Shown: positions 34,815 to 45,030 of the stretch, piece after piece
How positions within the stretch are numbered: position 1 is the first letter of the stretch
How the letters are laid out: each line of letters begins with the position of its first letter
Source: CAIYRG01 sp964494505
Lineage (GTDB): Bacteria > Pseudomonadota > Alphaproteobacteria > Micropepsales > Micropepsaceae
Assembly: GCA_964494505.1 (NCBI GenBank)
Contig: CAZBRO010000001.1
Span: 62,001 to 126,000 of the forward strand
Direction of reading: 5' to 3'
DNA length: 64,000 nt
Notes under the pieces: generated by a model
What the model saw: the letters and a program-made list of their open reading frames with translations, nothing else
What the model was told of the DNA's origin: nothing
The model's database searches: none
Made by a program: the position numbers and the translations under genes

Positions 34815-36780
34815 CCTGTTAGGGCCGCAGCCCCTCGCCGTAGCGCCTGACAAAGGGCTCGCGGGGCCGCGGCTTTGGGTCCGGCGTCTGGCCATCTGGA
34901 AGGAGCCTGGGGGAGAGAAGGTACGGGACATAAGCCTCCGTCCCGGGCTCAATGTCATCTGGTCGCCGGACGGAGCTGATGATGCTGCCTCGGCAGATCA
35001 AGCAAACGCAATTGGGCATGGTAGCGGCAAGACTCTGTTCTGCCGGCTGATCCGCTATTGCCTCGGCGAGGATCGTTTCTCGACGGAGTCCCAGCGCGAT
35101 CGTATTGGCACGGCGTTTCTGAACGGCATCGTGGGCGCCGAGATCATGCTCGACGGCATTTGTTGGGCGATCGTCCGCCCACTCGGCGCTCGCCGCAGGC
35201 ACATGGCTGTGGCCCATGGCAGCCTCGATGAGATCGCCGCTGGGGAGGGCACCTCCACCGGGATGGAGCCCTTCGTCGAGGCCGTCGATCAGAGCATCAT
35301 CACAACGGCGCTGGCCGGGCTGGTTCGCCCCCGGTCCGATGGACCTGTTTGGCCGATCGCCTTGGCCTGGTTGACGCGCGACCAGGAATGCCGGTTTGAC
35401 GACGTTCTGGATTGGCGATCGCCGACTTCGGAATCGGACTCTCCCATACCGGCGAGTGGCCAGGAGAAGGGGCCGAGGCTCGAGGCGCTCCGTGCATTCC
35501 TGATGGCGATTACGCCGGAGGAGCAAAGTACGCGGAGTGAAGTCAGCGGTCTGGGCGAGCAACGCCGAATTCTCGATCAGGAGATCGGTCATCGACGGTG
35601 GGAAATCGAGCGTACACAAGGGCGCCTCCTATCCGCGCTTGGCCTTGAAGGTCAGTCGTTGCCCGAAGTGCCGCTGCTGATCGATGTCCTGCGTCGGTCG
35701 GCAGGTGAGCGCCTCACGACAGCAAGCCAGCTTCCCGCGGGAGGCGGCGCCGAGCTCGTCGCTGCACGCGACCAGTATGAAGTTGCACAACGTGAATGGA
35801 TGCGCCTCGATGGGGAGCGAATTCGCGTCGAGGCACTTATCCCTGCCGAAGAACGCGCGCTGGCGATGATTCAGGGGGAGCTGCCAAGCCTTTCCTATTC
35901 ACAAGCCGAGGCAGAGAGCCCGATCTGTCCAATTTGCGACGTTCCCATCGACCGAGCTCTGGCTGAAGGATGCAAACTCTCGCACAAAATTCCTGACGCA
36001 GAAGCATGCAGGCAGCGTTTGGCGAAGCGAAAGCAAGATCTTGAGGATCAGAACCAAACGCTTACCGCTCTGCGTCAAGAGAAGACTCGGGTCCTTCAGG
36101 AGCTTGCGCTCGCCAAGCAGCAGCTAGACCGATCCGCCGGTCGCGTTGCCGCGATAGAGAGGACGAGGGACAGCAGAGAAGCTACTTGGTATGCCGCTCG
36201 CAGAGTGCAGGATGATGTTGAGCGACTTGCTGAGTTCATTGGCGCCCAGGATGACGCGGCAAAGAACCTCCGTGAGATTGGCGTAAGGCTCGACGCCGAG
36301 AGAGAGCGGCTTGGCGCATTTCGGGATAAGCAGGCTCGCGTGTTCGGTCGAATGAGCGAGAAGTTCGATCCCATTATCCGGCGTTTGGTTGGCCACGATG
36401 CGAAAGGCCGCATCGCCCTCACGGGGAACGGTCTTGACCTGTCGGTCGACATGGGAGGGGACCGTAGAACTGCAGCAATCGAATCGCTCAAGGTCATTGC
36501 CTTCGATCTCGCAGCGATGTGCCTCAGCATTGAAGGGGCGACGCGCATTCCATCTTTTCTACTGCATGACAGCCCCCGCGAGGCCGACCTTGGCCTGTCG
36601 ATTTATGGGAGGCTGTTTGACATTGCCGAAGAGCTTGAACGTGTCGGCGGAACGCCGCTGTTTCAGTATATCGTCACGACGACAACAGCTCCGCCGGCAG
36701 AGTTCCGCGAGCCTCCGTACCTTCAGCTCAAAGTGTACGGCGATCCGCCCGCTCAGCGCCTGCTTGGAGTCGATCTGTGA
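34798..36780 (+). CDS. Zinc-hook (Rad50/SMC-like) ATPase
   Basis: A 660-residue protein overlapping the methylase gene by 17 bases. Walker A is in GHGSGKTLFCRLI (about residues 74-86), followed by an ATPase head. A long charged coiled coil is interrupted by a zinc-hook-like CPICDVPID...C near 376-390. The Walker B-like SFLLHDSPREADLG is near 584, where D is followed by S-P rather than the usual E. Proteins of this shape dimerise through the hook and use ATP to control a partner nuclease. The gene directly after it is an HNH nuclease, an arrangement like PtuA-PtuB of Septu defence. Alternative matches are DUF2326- or ABC-three-component-type ATPases. The N-terminal MPQQPDLLG is consistent with the chosen start. 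Confidence 0.75.
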   Translation: MPQQPDLLGPQPLAVAPDKGLAGPRLWVRRLAIWKEPGGEKVRDISLRPGLNVIWSPDGADDAASADQANAIGHGSGKTLFCRLIRYCLGEDRFSTESQRDRIGTAFLNGIVGAEIMLDGICWAIVRPLGARRRHMAVAHGSLDEIAAGEGTSTGMEPFVEAVDQSIITTALAGLVRPRSDGPVWPIALAWLTRDQECRFDDVLDWRSPTSESDSPIPASGQEKGPRLEALRAFLMAITPEEQSTRSEVSGLGEQRRILDQEIGHRRWEIERTQGRLLSALGLEGQSLPEVPLLIDVLRRSAGERLTTASQLPAGGGAELVAARDQYEVAQREWMRLDGERIRVEALIPAEERALAMIQGELPSLSYSQAEAESPICPICDVPIDRALAEGCKLSHKIPDAEACRQRLAKRKQDLEDQNQTLTALRQEKTRVLQELALAKQQLDRSAGRVAAIERTRDSREATWYAARRVQDDVERLAEFIGAQDDAAKNLREIGVRLDAERERLGAFRDKQARVFGRMSEKFDPIIRRLVGHDAKGRIALTGNGLDLSVDMGGDRRTAAIESLKVIAFDLAAMCLSIEGATRIPSFLLHDSPREADLGLSIYGRLFDIAEELERVGGTPLFQYIVTTTTAPPAEFREPPYLQLKVYGDPPAQRLLGVDL

Positions 36781-37550
36781 TCGGTACGGATGCTCGCCTG
36801 GCGACCTATCCATTCGCGCTTCTGTCCGAGCTGCGCGATGCGGCGAACGAACATGGCTATCGCATCGGTCCCGAGGAGGCAGCCGGATGGCTCTTTTTCC
36901 GATCGGCGAGTGCGCCGGCTGAAATCGGGCTCGCTGCCGCCGGCCCGACCGGCCCGTTCTTCTTGTCCGTAGCGCATCAAGGGGTGGTTCAGACGCTGGA
37001 CGCATTGCCTGTATCTCCATGCGCTAAAGGACATGCGGGCGCCTTCGTGTTCACCACTCGTGAGAATCTGCACGCGGGCGTGGGCGCAGCCTATCGCTTA
37101 TCGGTTAGCCTCCCGAATTTTCCGCTCGAAAAGTATCAGAAGGCAGTTACAAGCCTTGGCGATACGGAAGGGGAGCGCGCCCAGAAATTCAGAATCGGGC
37201 AGGACATATTCAGAGATGCCCTGATGGAATATTGGCAAGGAAGCTGTCCTCTGACCGCGATATCGGCCCCGGAACTATTAAGAGCGTCGCATATGATGCC
37301 TTGGTCTCGGTGTGAGACGGATGGACAACGGCTTGACGTCCACAACGGTCTGCTCTTGTCTGCGCTATGGGATGCCGCGTTCGACGCTGGCTTGGTGACG
37401 TTCGACAATGATGGAATGGTTCTGCCATCTCCTCATTTGGATGAGGCAGCGAGCGGCGAGTTGAGGATTGGCGCAGCTCGACAGTTGATCTTGCGCGGAG
37501 AACACCTGCCTTATCTTACCTATCATCGAAGTCAGATTTGGAAGCGGTGA
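36777..37550 (+). CDS. HNH endonuclease
   Basis: A 257-residue protein; the GTG start overlaps the ATPase stop by four bases. The C-terminal half is an HNH_2-type nuclease: FRDALMEYWQGSCPLTAI, then LLRASHMMPWSRC (catalytic His), RLDVHNGLLLSALWDAAFDAGLVTF (Asn and second His/Asp positions), ending ILRGEHLPYLTYH. The N-terminal 130 residues are of unknown fold and may recognise DNA or the ATPase partner. As the last gene of the five-gene operon it is the likely cleavage effector. Family members include restriction-associated HNH enzymes. No methyl-dependence can be inferred from sequence. Confidence 0.85.
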   Translation: MIGTDARLATYPFALLSELRDAANEHGYRIGPEEAAGWLFFRSASAPAEIGLAAAGPTGPFFLSVAHQGVVQTLDALPVSPCAKGHAGAFVFTTRENLHAGVGAAYRLSVSLPNFPLEKYQKAVTSLGDTEGERAQKFRIGQDIFRDALMEYWQGSCPLTAISAPELLRASHMMPWSRCETDGQRLDVHNGLLLSALWDAAFDAGLVTFDNDGMVLPSPHLDEAASGELRIGAARQLILRGEHLPYLTYHRSQIWKR

Positions 37551-37608
37551 TTTCGGGCGCAATCTTCGGTCACGGCATGCGGTCGCAGTATCGGTAGGAT
37601 CATTGGTG

Positions 37609-38235
37609 ATGGGGTTGGAGCATTGGGATTCGAGTAGACGAAAATATGTGCTGTATCAAAACACTGAACAGCACAGCGCTGACTGCAATCGGTTTCCGTT
37701 TGAATCTATCCCCCGACGAGTGTTCCTGGACACGAATGTGATCAACGTGCTGGTCAAGCACAGTGCGCATGTTTTCGAGCAGGAGCCGATCCCGCCCAAC
37801 ACCGAGCCAACGCTCGCGATTGATATCGAAGCGCTGATGCATGTGTTCTATGTTGGGACGCGGGCCGACTGGTCTTTGGTAGGCTCTCAGAAAACGCTGG
37901 ATGAACTCTCACGCACGAGAGATGGCACGCTCCGCGATGATCTTCTGGAGTACGCGCTTGGGCTTGTTAATCAGGATCTCGATGACGAAGATCGGAGGTT
38001 CGCGGGAGATTTCGGACGTCGGCTGATTGATGCTCCGTTCGTTGCCGCGTTGCCAGACTTGGCTGACCGTGAACTGATCGGAAACGCGATCGGGCATGGT
38101 TGCGATGCATTCTGTACCCGCGACAGGGCCACGATCGTGAACAAGCGTGCTCAGCTGCGACAAGTGCCTCTACGCATTATGACGCCGGCAGAGTGGTGGG
38201 CACATGTAAAGCCGTGGGCTGGCCTTTGGGGTTAG
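37609..38235 (+). CDS. PIN-like domain protein
   Basis: A 208-residue protein. RRVFLDTNVINVLVKHS near residue 40 gives the first PIN aspartate in a DTN motif. ELSRTRDG supplies a mid acidic residue and the C-terminal DRELIGNAIGHGCDAFCTRDRATI supplies the last acidic cluster (D...D...TRD). PIN domains are metal-dependent RNases. There is no antitoxin gene adjacent, so it may be a stand-alone effector or the last gene of the upstream operon (59-base gap after the HNH gene). The ATG at 37609 is preferred; GTG at 37606 and TTG at 37603 are in-frame alternatives. Base composition here is lower in GC than in the core genes to the right. Confidence 0.65.
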   Translation: MGLEHWDSSRRKYVLYQNTEQHSADCNRFPFESIPRRVFLDTNVINVLVKHSAHVFEQEPIPPNTEPTLAIDIEALMHVFYVGTRADWSLVGSQKTLDELSRTRDGTLRDDLLEYALGLVNQDLDDEDRRFAGDFGRRLIDAPFVAALPDLADRELIGNAIGHGCDAFCTRDRATIVNKRAQLRQVPLRIMTPAEWWAHVKPWAGLWG

Positions 38236-38609
38236 TGCTTGCGACGTCAGCAGCACGACCATGACAAGGCGAGCGCACTGGTCTATAAGCAGTGACGGTC
38301 CTTTCACGGACAGGTTGGTTGCACGGTGATCGCCTGAGTCCGCGAAAAAATCGACCAATCGACAGCGATAGTCGTTGGAAGCGTGAAAAATTCAGAACAC
38401 GCAAATTTCCCTTTGAAATCATAAGCGAAAAATTTTGACGGACTGACAGTCGGGTTTAGACCGTCAGCAGAAAACTTTTGCGCTTAAAAATCAGCGCGTT
38501 ACGATACGAGGAAACCATCGAGTGGGAGTGAGAGGTCGCTATAGCCCACGATAGCAGCCGATAATGCGTGGCCCAAATGCGATGTCGCTGACCTCAACGG
38601 AGACTGGCA
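38236..38609. other. AT-richer intergenic stretch at the probable right side of the island
   Basis: A 374-base stretch with no supported gene. It is visibly richer in A and T than either flank, with several homopolymeric A/T tracts between 38340 and 38490, and contains an imperfect dyad (separate entry). No tRNA, integrase or clear direct repeat was found. It is a candidate for the right-hand junction of the defence island or for a strong promoter region for the next gene. Confidence 0.4.
38423..38485. repeat. Imperfect 63-bp dyad
   Basis: AAGCGAAAAA at 38423-38432 pairs with TTTTGCGCTT at 38476-38485 (one mismatch), and the inner TGACGG at 38436-38441 pairs with CCGTCA at 38461-38466. The total resembles a recombination or att-type dyad, or an RNA hairpin. 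No function is demonstrated. Confidence 0.4.
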
Positions 38610-39599
38610 ATGGCAGGCCGGCAAGTTGCATTGTACTTTGCATGGAGTCGTCAGGATGAGGTCACGGCGCCGCTCGGCATTTTGGAGGATCGGTTTCCGG
38701 CGTTGTTCGAATTGCGCCGGATGTTCTGGCCGCGCTTCGAACAATTCGCCGATCCGGCGAAATTCGATCAGGGCATCGGCGGCTTTCTCGACAACATACA
38801 GCTTGCGAATTTCAAGCTATTCGCCGATTTGGCGGCTTCATGGACCGGAAATCCCGTCAGGCGCGCCGAACGCCGGACGGACGCCGGTTTGTGCCCACTC
38901 GAAGGTGAGATTCTCGCCGGCGTCGATACGCTCGTCATCATCAGTTTCGACTCGTCCCGGACGCAGCAGCATCCGAGCGATGCGGAGATCGGCGCTATCC
39001 GATCATTTCTCGAAAGTCCTGACCACACGCTCTTCATTTGTCCCCACCATGACATCGGCAATTCTGACGAACTGCCCGAGGGCGAGCGGCTGGCGCGGCA
39101 GGAACTCGAATTCCATCACCATGGCGATCCCGCCATCCCGGCGAGGCAGAGCTTCGGCGATTTTGGCATTTCGCTTCTGAACGCGCTGGGTCTGCGGGTC
39201 AGGAACCGCTTCGGCCTGCGTCCCGCAAAGTTGCCGGACGGTTCGCCGGCGCCGCTGGACATCGCTGTCGAGCTCGATCGGTCAGGGCTTATGGAAGGCG
39301 TTACGACCTTCAATCTCCATGCGCACCTGCCGCATTTCGAGAGGCTGGGTGACAGCGTGGCTAAGCTGGACGTGTTGGCTCGCCAGCCGATAGATTCCGG
39401 CGCCCCGCCGCATCCATTTACCGCAGGAGGGCGATGCGATTTCGACGCCCTGCTACAGTCGAGACCCGACGTATTTGGTGGTCGCCTGTTGGTCTGCGAT
39501 ACGACGACGTGGAGTTCCACGGCAGGCGGCGTCGATAGCCTGAAGCGCTTCTGGCGAAACGTGGTGCTGCTGAAACGCGACGTTTCGGCGGAGACGTGA
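38610..39599 (+). CDS. Unknown 329-aa protein
   Basis: Not recognised. Starts at an ATG with a GGAGACT ribosome-binding site. The N-terminus ALYFAWSRQDEVTAPLGILEDRFPALFE is followed by TLVIISFDSSRTQQHPSDAEIGAIRSFLES and HTLFICPHHDIGN. This strand-loop-helix pattern resembles ThuA/class I glutamine-amidotransferase-like folds, in which a small flavodoxin-like domain carries a Cys or His; I cannot confirm catalytic residues. The C-terminal part is rich in loops and prolines. No signal peptide or membrane helix. It sits between the defence island and the chromosomal genes and could belong to either. Confidence 0.55.
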   Translation: MAGRQVALYFAWSRQDEVTAPLGILEDRFPALFELRRMFWPRFEQFADPAKFDQGIGGFLDNIQLANFKLFADLAASWTGNPVRRAERRTDAGLCPLEGEILAGVDTLVIISFDSSRTQQHPSDAEIGAIRSFLESPDHTLFICPHHDIGNSDELPEGERLARQELEFHHHGDPAIPARQSFGDFGISLLNALGLRVRNRFGLRPAKLPDGSPAPLDIAVELDRSGLMEGVTTFNLHAHLPHFERLGDSVAKLDVLARQPIDSGAPPHPFTAGGRCDFDALLQSRPDVFGGRLLVCDTTTWSSTAGGVDSLKRFWRNVVLLKRDVSAET

Positions 39600-39639
39600 A
39601 CGCTGGGCACGCAGAAGCCGTTCAGCGTTTGCCCCGCGG

Positions 39640-40104
39640 TTGGAAAAGGAAATCGCTATGAGACCTGCAAAGAAAGGCACTCAGAAGGGCTCGAAGGACG
39701 GAAAGGGAGGAGACTCTCCCCCTCGGCTGATCGATGCGAGAATTATGGAGCTGAGCGATTGGCGGGGCGAGACGCTCGCCCGGGTCCGAAGTCTCATCAA
39801 AGATGCCGACCCCAGCGTGGTCGAAGAGGTGAAATGGAGAAAGCCGTCGAACGCGATGTTGGGGGTTCCGGTGTGGGAGCACGACGGCATCATCTGCACT
39901 GGTGAGACGTACAAGAATGCCGTGAAGCTGACCTTCGCCAACGGCGCCTCGCTCCCGGACCCGTCAGGGCTCTTCAACTCCAGCCTCGAAGGCAATGTGA
40001 GGCGCGCCATGGATTTTCATGAGGGCGACAAGATAGATGAAAAGGCATTCAGGGCGCTCATTCGCGCCGCCGTGGCGTTGAACAAGTCCAAAGCCAAGAG
40101 CTAA
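39640..40104 (+). CDS. DUF1801 family protein
   Basis: A protein of 154 residues, or 148 from the ATG at 39658. A lysine-rich N-terminal tail precedes ELSDWRGETLARVRSLIKDADPSVVEEVKWRKPSN, followed by VWEHDGIICTG and VKLTFANGASLPDPSGLFNSSLEG, the signature of DUF1801 (YdhG/YjbR-like alpha-beta fold). Function is unknown; these proteins are small, cytosolic and widespread on chromosomes. Its presence just before katG suggests that the window has left the defence island by this point. The 162-base gap to katG holds no gene. Confidence 0.85.
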   Translation: MEKEIAMRPAKKGTQKGSKDGKGGDSPPRLIDARIMELSDWRGETLARVRSLIKDADPSVVEEVKWRKPSNAMLGVPVWEHDGIICTGETYKNAVKLTFANGASLPDPSGLFNSSLEGNVRRAMDFHEGDKIDEKAFRALIRAAVALNKSKAKS

Positions 40105-40239
40105 TGCGGGTCAAAGAGAGCGCGCTCGCTCAGCGTGAGTACGCGCGGCACGGCGCGCGGAGCCCTGCGCTGGAAGACGTTCAGTTGATCCAGATCAAGC
40201 GATCGCCGCCACGCTTGCTTACAATAATAATTTGGGTAA

Positions 40240-42465
<2,226 letters not shown>

Positions 42466-42559
42466 TCTCCGCGGAGGGTTTTCGAAAGAATGTGATCGGG
42501 CTCTGGCTCGTCCATGAGGGCTCTTCCGATCGGGTGCGAAGAACGCTAGCTTTCCCTCC

Positions 42560-43489
42560 ATGCCGAGAGGGATCGCCATCATCGTTGCGCTGCTCGTCGC
42601 GGGCTCCGAAGCCCACGCGGCGTCGGCCTATGACGATGCGTTTGCCGCCTATCGCAAAGGCGATTACGCCTTGGCTCTCAAGCTGATGAAGCCGCTGGCC
42701 GACGCCGGCAACGTGAATGCGCAGTATAACATCGGCGTGATGTACAACGAGAACCTGGTCAAACAGGACTATGCCGAAGCCGCCAAATGGTTTCAGAAAG
42801 CGGCCGCCCAAGGCAATGTCTTCGCCGAAGTCGATCTCGGCACGCTCTATGAATATGGCCGTGGCGTGAAGACGAACTACGCGGAGGCGCTTCGCCTCTT
42901 CAATCTTGCCGCGGAAAAGAAGAACCCGACCGCCGAACTCAACATTGGCTCCATGTACGAACGCGGGATCGGCGCGCCGCAGGATTACAAGAAGGCCGCG
43001 GACTGGTACCGGCTCTCCGGCGATCACGGCAATGGTGACGCCCAGTATAATCTCGGCCTGATGTACCAATCCGGTCACGGCGTGCAGCAGGACTTCAAAC
43101 AGGCGGCAGCCTGGTACAAGAAGGCCGCCGACCAGAGCAATCCCAGCGCGGAGCTCAATCTGGGCGCGCTCTATTACGACGGCAAGGGCGTGCCCAAGAG
43201 CCCGAAGGACGCCATGAAATATTTCCGCCAAGCGGCGCAGGCGGGCAACGCCCATGCCCAGTTCAATCTCGCCACGCTCTACACCAACGGCGACACAGGG
43301 GTGCCGCAAGACCTGCCGCGCGCGTTCATCTGGTTTACCGCAGCCGCCGTGAACCTTACCGGCGCCGAGGCCAAGACCGCGGATGAAAACAGCAAAGCGG
43401 TCGCGGCCGCCATGAACCGCGATCAGGTCGCAAAGGCCAAGGAGATCGGCGGCAAGTGCAAGCAGGGCGATTATAAAGCCTGCGATTGA
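42560..43489 (+). CDS. Sel1-repeat (TPR-like) protein with signal peptide
   Basis: A 309-residue secreted or periplasmic protein. A cleavable signal peptide (MPRGIAIIVALLVAGSEAHA, cut after AHA) precedes about seven Sel1-like repeats of 36 residues, each with the A-x-x-x-L-G-x-M/L-Y pattern: NAQYNIGVMY, FAEVDLGTLY, TAELNIGSMY, DAQYNLGLMY, SAELNLGALY, HAQFNLATLY. Sel1 repeats form a superhelix that binds other proteins and often acts in signalling or envelope assembly. The C-terminus (GGKCKQGDYKACD) has two cysteines that may form a disulphide. The partner is unknown. Confidence 0.9.
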   Translation: MPRGIAIIVALLVAGSEAHAASAYDDAFAAYRKGDYALALKLMKPLADAGNVNAQYNIGVMYNENLVKQDYAEAAKWFQKAAAQGNVFAEVDLGTLYEYGRGVKTNYAEALRLFNLAAEKKNPTAELNIGSMYERGIGAPQDYKKAADWYRLSGDHGNGDAQYNLGLMYQSGHGVQQDFKQAAAWYKKAADQSNPSAELNLGALYYDGKGVPKSPKDAMKYFRQAAQAGNAHAQFNLATLYTNGDTGVPQDLPRAFIWFTAAAVNLTGAEAKTADENSKAVAAAMNRDQVAKAKEIGGKCKQGDYKACD

Positions 43490-43648
43490 GAGCGATCACC
43501 CTCGGTACGCTTGCGTATTTTCCAGGGCGGCCGGTGATATGGGGTGTGAAAATCCCTTCTCCGGGGCGCGTGCCCCCCTTTTGGTCCGGCTCTCCCGACG
43601 CTAGGCTTTGCTCAAAGAACGCCGCAGACAACTCCTCGAGGGACGTCG

Positions 43649-44902
43649 ATGCTGGGTGGGCTTTTCGCAAAGTTGGTGGAGCAGGGCACGCTGACCGTGG
43701 TCTGGCCCAACGGCCGCACGAGCGTGTATGGCGCGGGCGGCCGGCGCGCCACCATCAGAATACGCGGGCGCTGGACGCCATGGATCATCGGACTCTGGCC
43801 CGATCCTGCCTTCGGCGAAGCCTATATGGACGGGCGGCTGACCGTGGAGGAGGGCACGATCACCGACGTGCTCGAAATCCTGGTCTCCAATCTCGGTATG
43901 CGCCGGACGCCCTGGTCGATGACGCTCGCTCGAAATGTCCGCCGGTATTTCCGTTGGATCGCCCAGTTCAATCCAGCGCCGCGCGCGCGCAAGAACGTGG
44001 CGCATCATTACGATCTGTCGGGCGAGCTTTACGATCTCTTTCTCGACGCCGACCGGCAATATTCCTGCGCCTATTTCGGCGAGCCGAAGATGGATTTGGA
44101 GGCGGCGCAGGCGGCCAAGAAGCGTCATATCGCGGCCAAGCTGAAACTGGACCGGCCTGGGCTGACCGTGCTCGACATCGGATCGGGCTGGGGCGGCCTG
44201 GGCCTGGAACTGGCTTCCGAATCCGGCGCGAAGGTTACGGGCGTGACTCTCTCGACGGAGCAATTGGCGCTTTCCAACAGCCGCGCGGCCGCAGCCGGCC
44301 TCGCCGACCGATGCCGCTTCGAATTCAAGGATTATCGCCACGTCCAAGGGACGTTCGACCGCATCGTATCGGTCGGCATGTTCGAGCATGTCGGCGTCAA
44401 TCATTACGACACCTTCTTCCGCAAGGTGCGCGATCTGCTTGCGCCGGACGGAGTGGCGCTGCTGCATACCATCGGCCGCATCGATAGGCCCGGCTGCACC
44501 AATGCCTGGATCGCGAAATATATTTTCCCCGGCGGCTATGCGCCGGCCTTGAGCGAGGTGATGCGCTCGGTCGAGCGTTGCGGCCTTTATGCCACCGACA
44601 TCGAGGTGCTGCGCCTGCATTATGCCGAAACGCTGAAGGAATGGCGTTTGCGATTCCTCAAGAACCGTGCGAAGGCTGCGGCCCTTTACGACGAGCGCTT
44701 CTGCCGCATGTGGGAATTCTATCTCGCCGGATCGGAGATGACGTTCCGCTACGACCGCATGGTGGTGTATCAGATCCAGCTGGCCAAGCAGGTCGAGACG
44801 CTGCCGATGATCCGCGATTACATGGTGGACACCGAGCGCGCTCTGCGCGCCTCCGCCGAGCGCAACGGGCAGAACGGCGTTATCGGCGCTCTGCGCGTAT
44901 AG
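43649..44902 (+). CDS. cfa: Cyclopropane-fatty-acyl-phospholipid synthase
   Basis: A 417-residue SAM-dependent enzyme that methylenates cis double bonds of membrane phospholipid acyl chains, hardening the membrane in stationary phase or acid. The SAM site is VLDIGSGWGGLGLELA near residue 172, with VTGVTLS after it. The family also shows HHYDLSGELYDLFLD near 120, RIVSVGMFEHVG near 240 and IAKYIFPGGYAP near 290. An N-terminal region (about 100 residues) matches the lipid-binding front end. Full length and motifs intact. Upstream 159 bases (43490-43648) hold no gene. Confidence 0.93.
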   Translation: MLGGLFAKLVEQGTLTVVWPNGRTSVYGAGGRRATIRIRGRWTPWIIGLWPDPAFGEAYMDGRLTVEEGTITDVLEILVSNLGMRRTPWSMTLARNVRRYFRWIAQFNPAPRARKNVAHHYDLSGELYDLFLDADRQYSCAYFGEPKMDLEAAQAAKKRHIAAKLKLDRPGLTVLDIGSGWGGLGLELASESGAKVTGVTLSTEQLALSNSRAAAAGLADRCRFEFKDYRHVQGTFDRIVSVGMFEHVGVNHYDTFFRKVRDLLAPDGVALLHTIGRIDRPGCTNAWIAKYIFPGGYAPALSEVMRSVERCGLYATDIEVLRLHYAETLKEWRLRFLKNRAKAAALYDERFCRMWEFYLAGSEMTFRYDRMVVYQIQLAKQVETLPMIRDYMVDTERALRASAERNGQNGVIGALRV

Positions 44903-45030
44903 CGCAACGCAGCAACGCATCTGCGGCATGTTCAGGGTCCGCGTTTTCCTGTGCATGGCGCGGCGTTTCACTTGTGCGAAACTTCAACTCTTGCGCAAAG
45001 TGATTCGGCTTCATCGAGCTCAAGCCCTTT

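Noticed and set aside
38236..38609. tRNA or integrase attachment gene at the island edge
   Set aside because: No cloverleaf-compatible sequence or tRNA 3' end was recognised by eye.
43601..44971. Minus-strand frame of 456 aa
   Set aside because: Antisense to cfa, whose SAM motif and length are complete.
44969..45002. Dyad before dnaB (CACTTGTGCGAA / TTGCGCAAAGTG)
   Set aside because: Arms match only with bulges; too weak to call a regulatory site.
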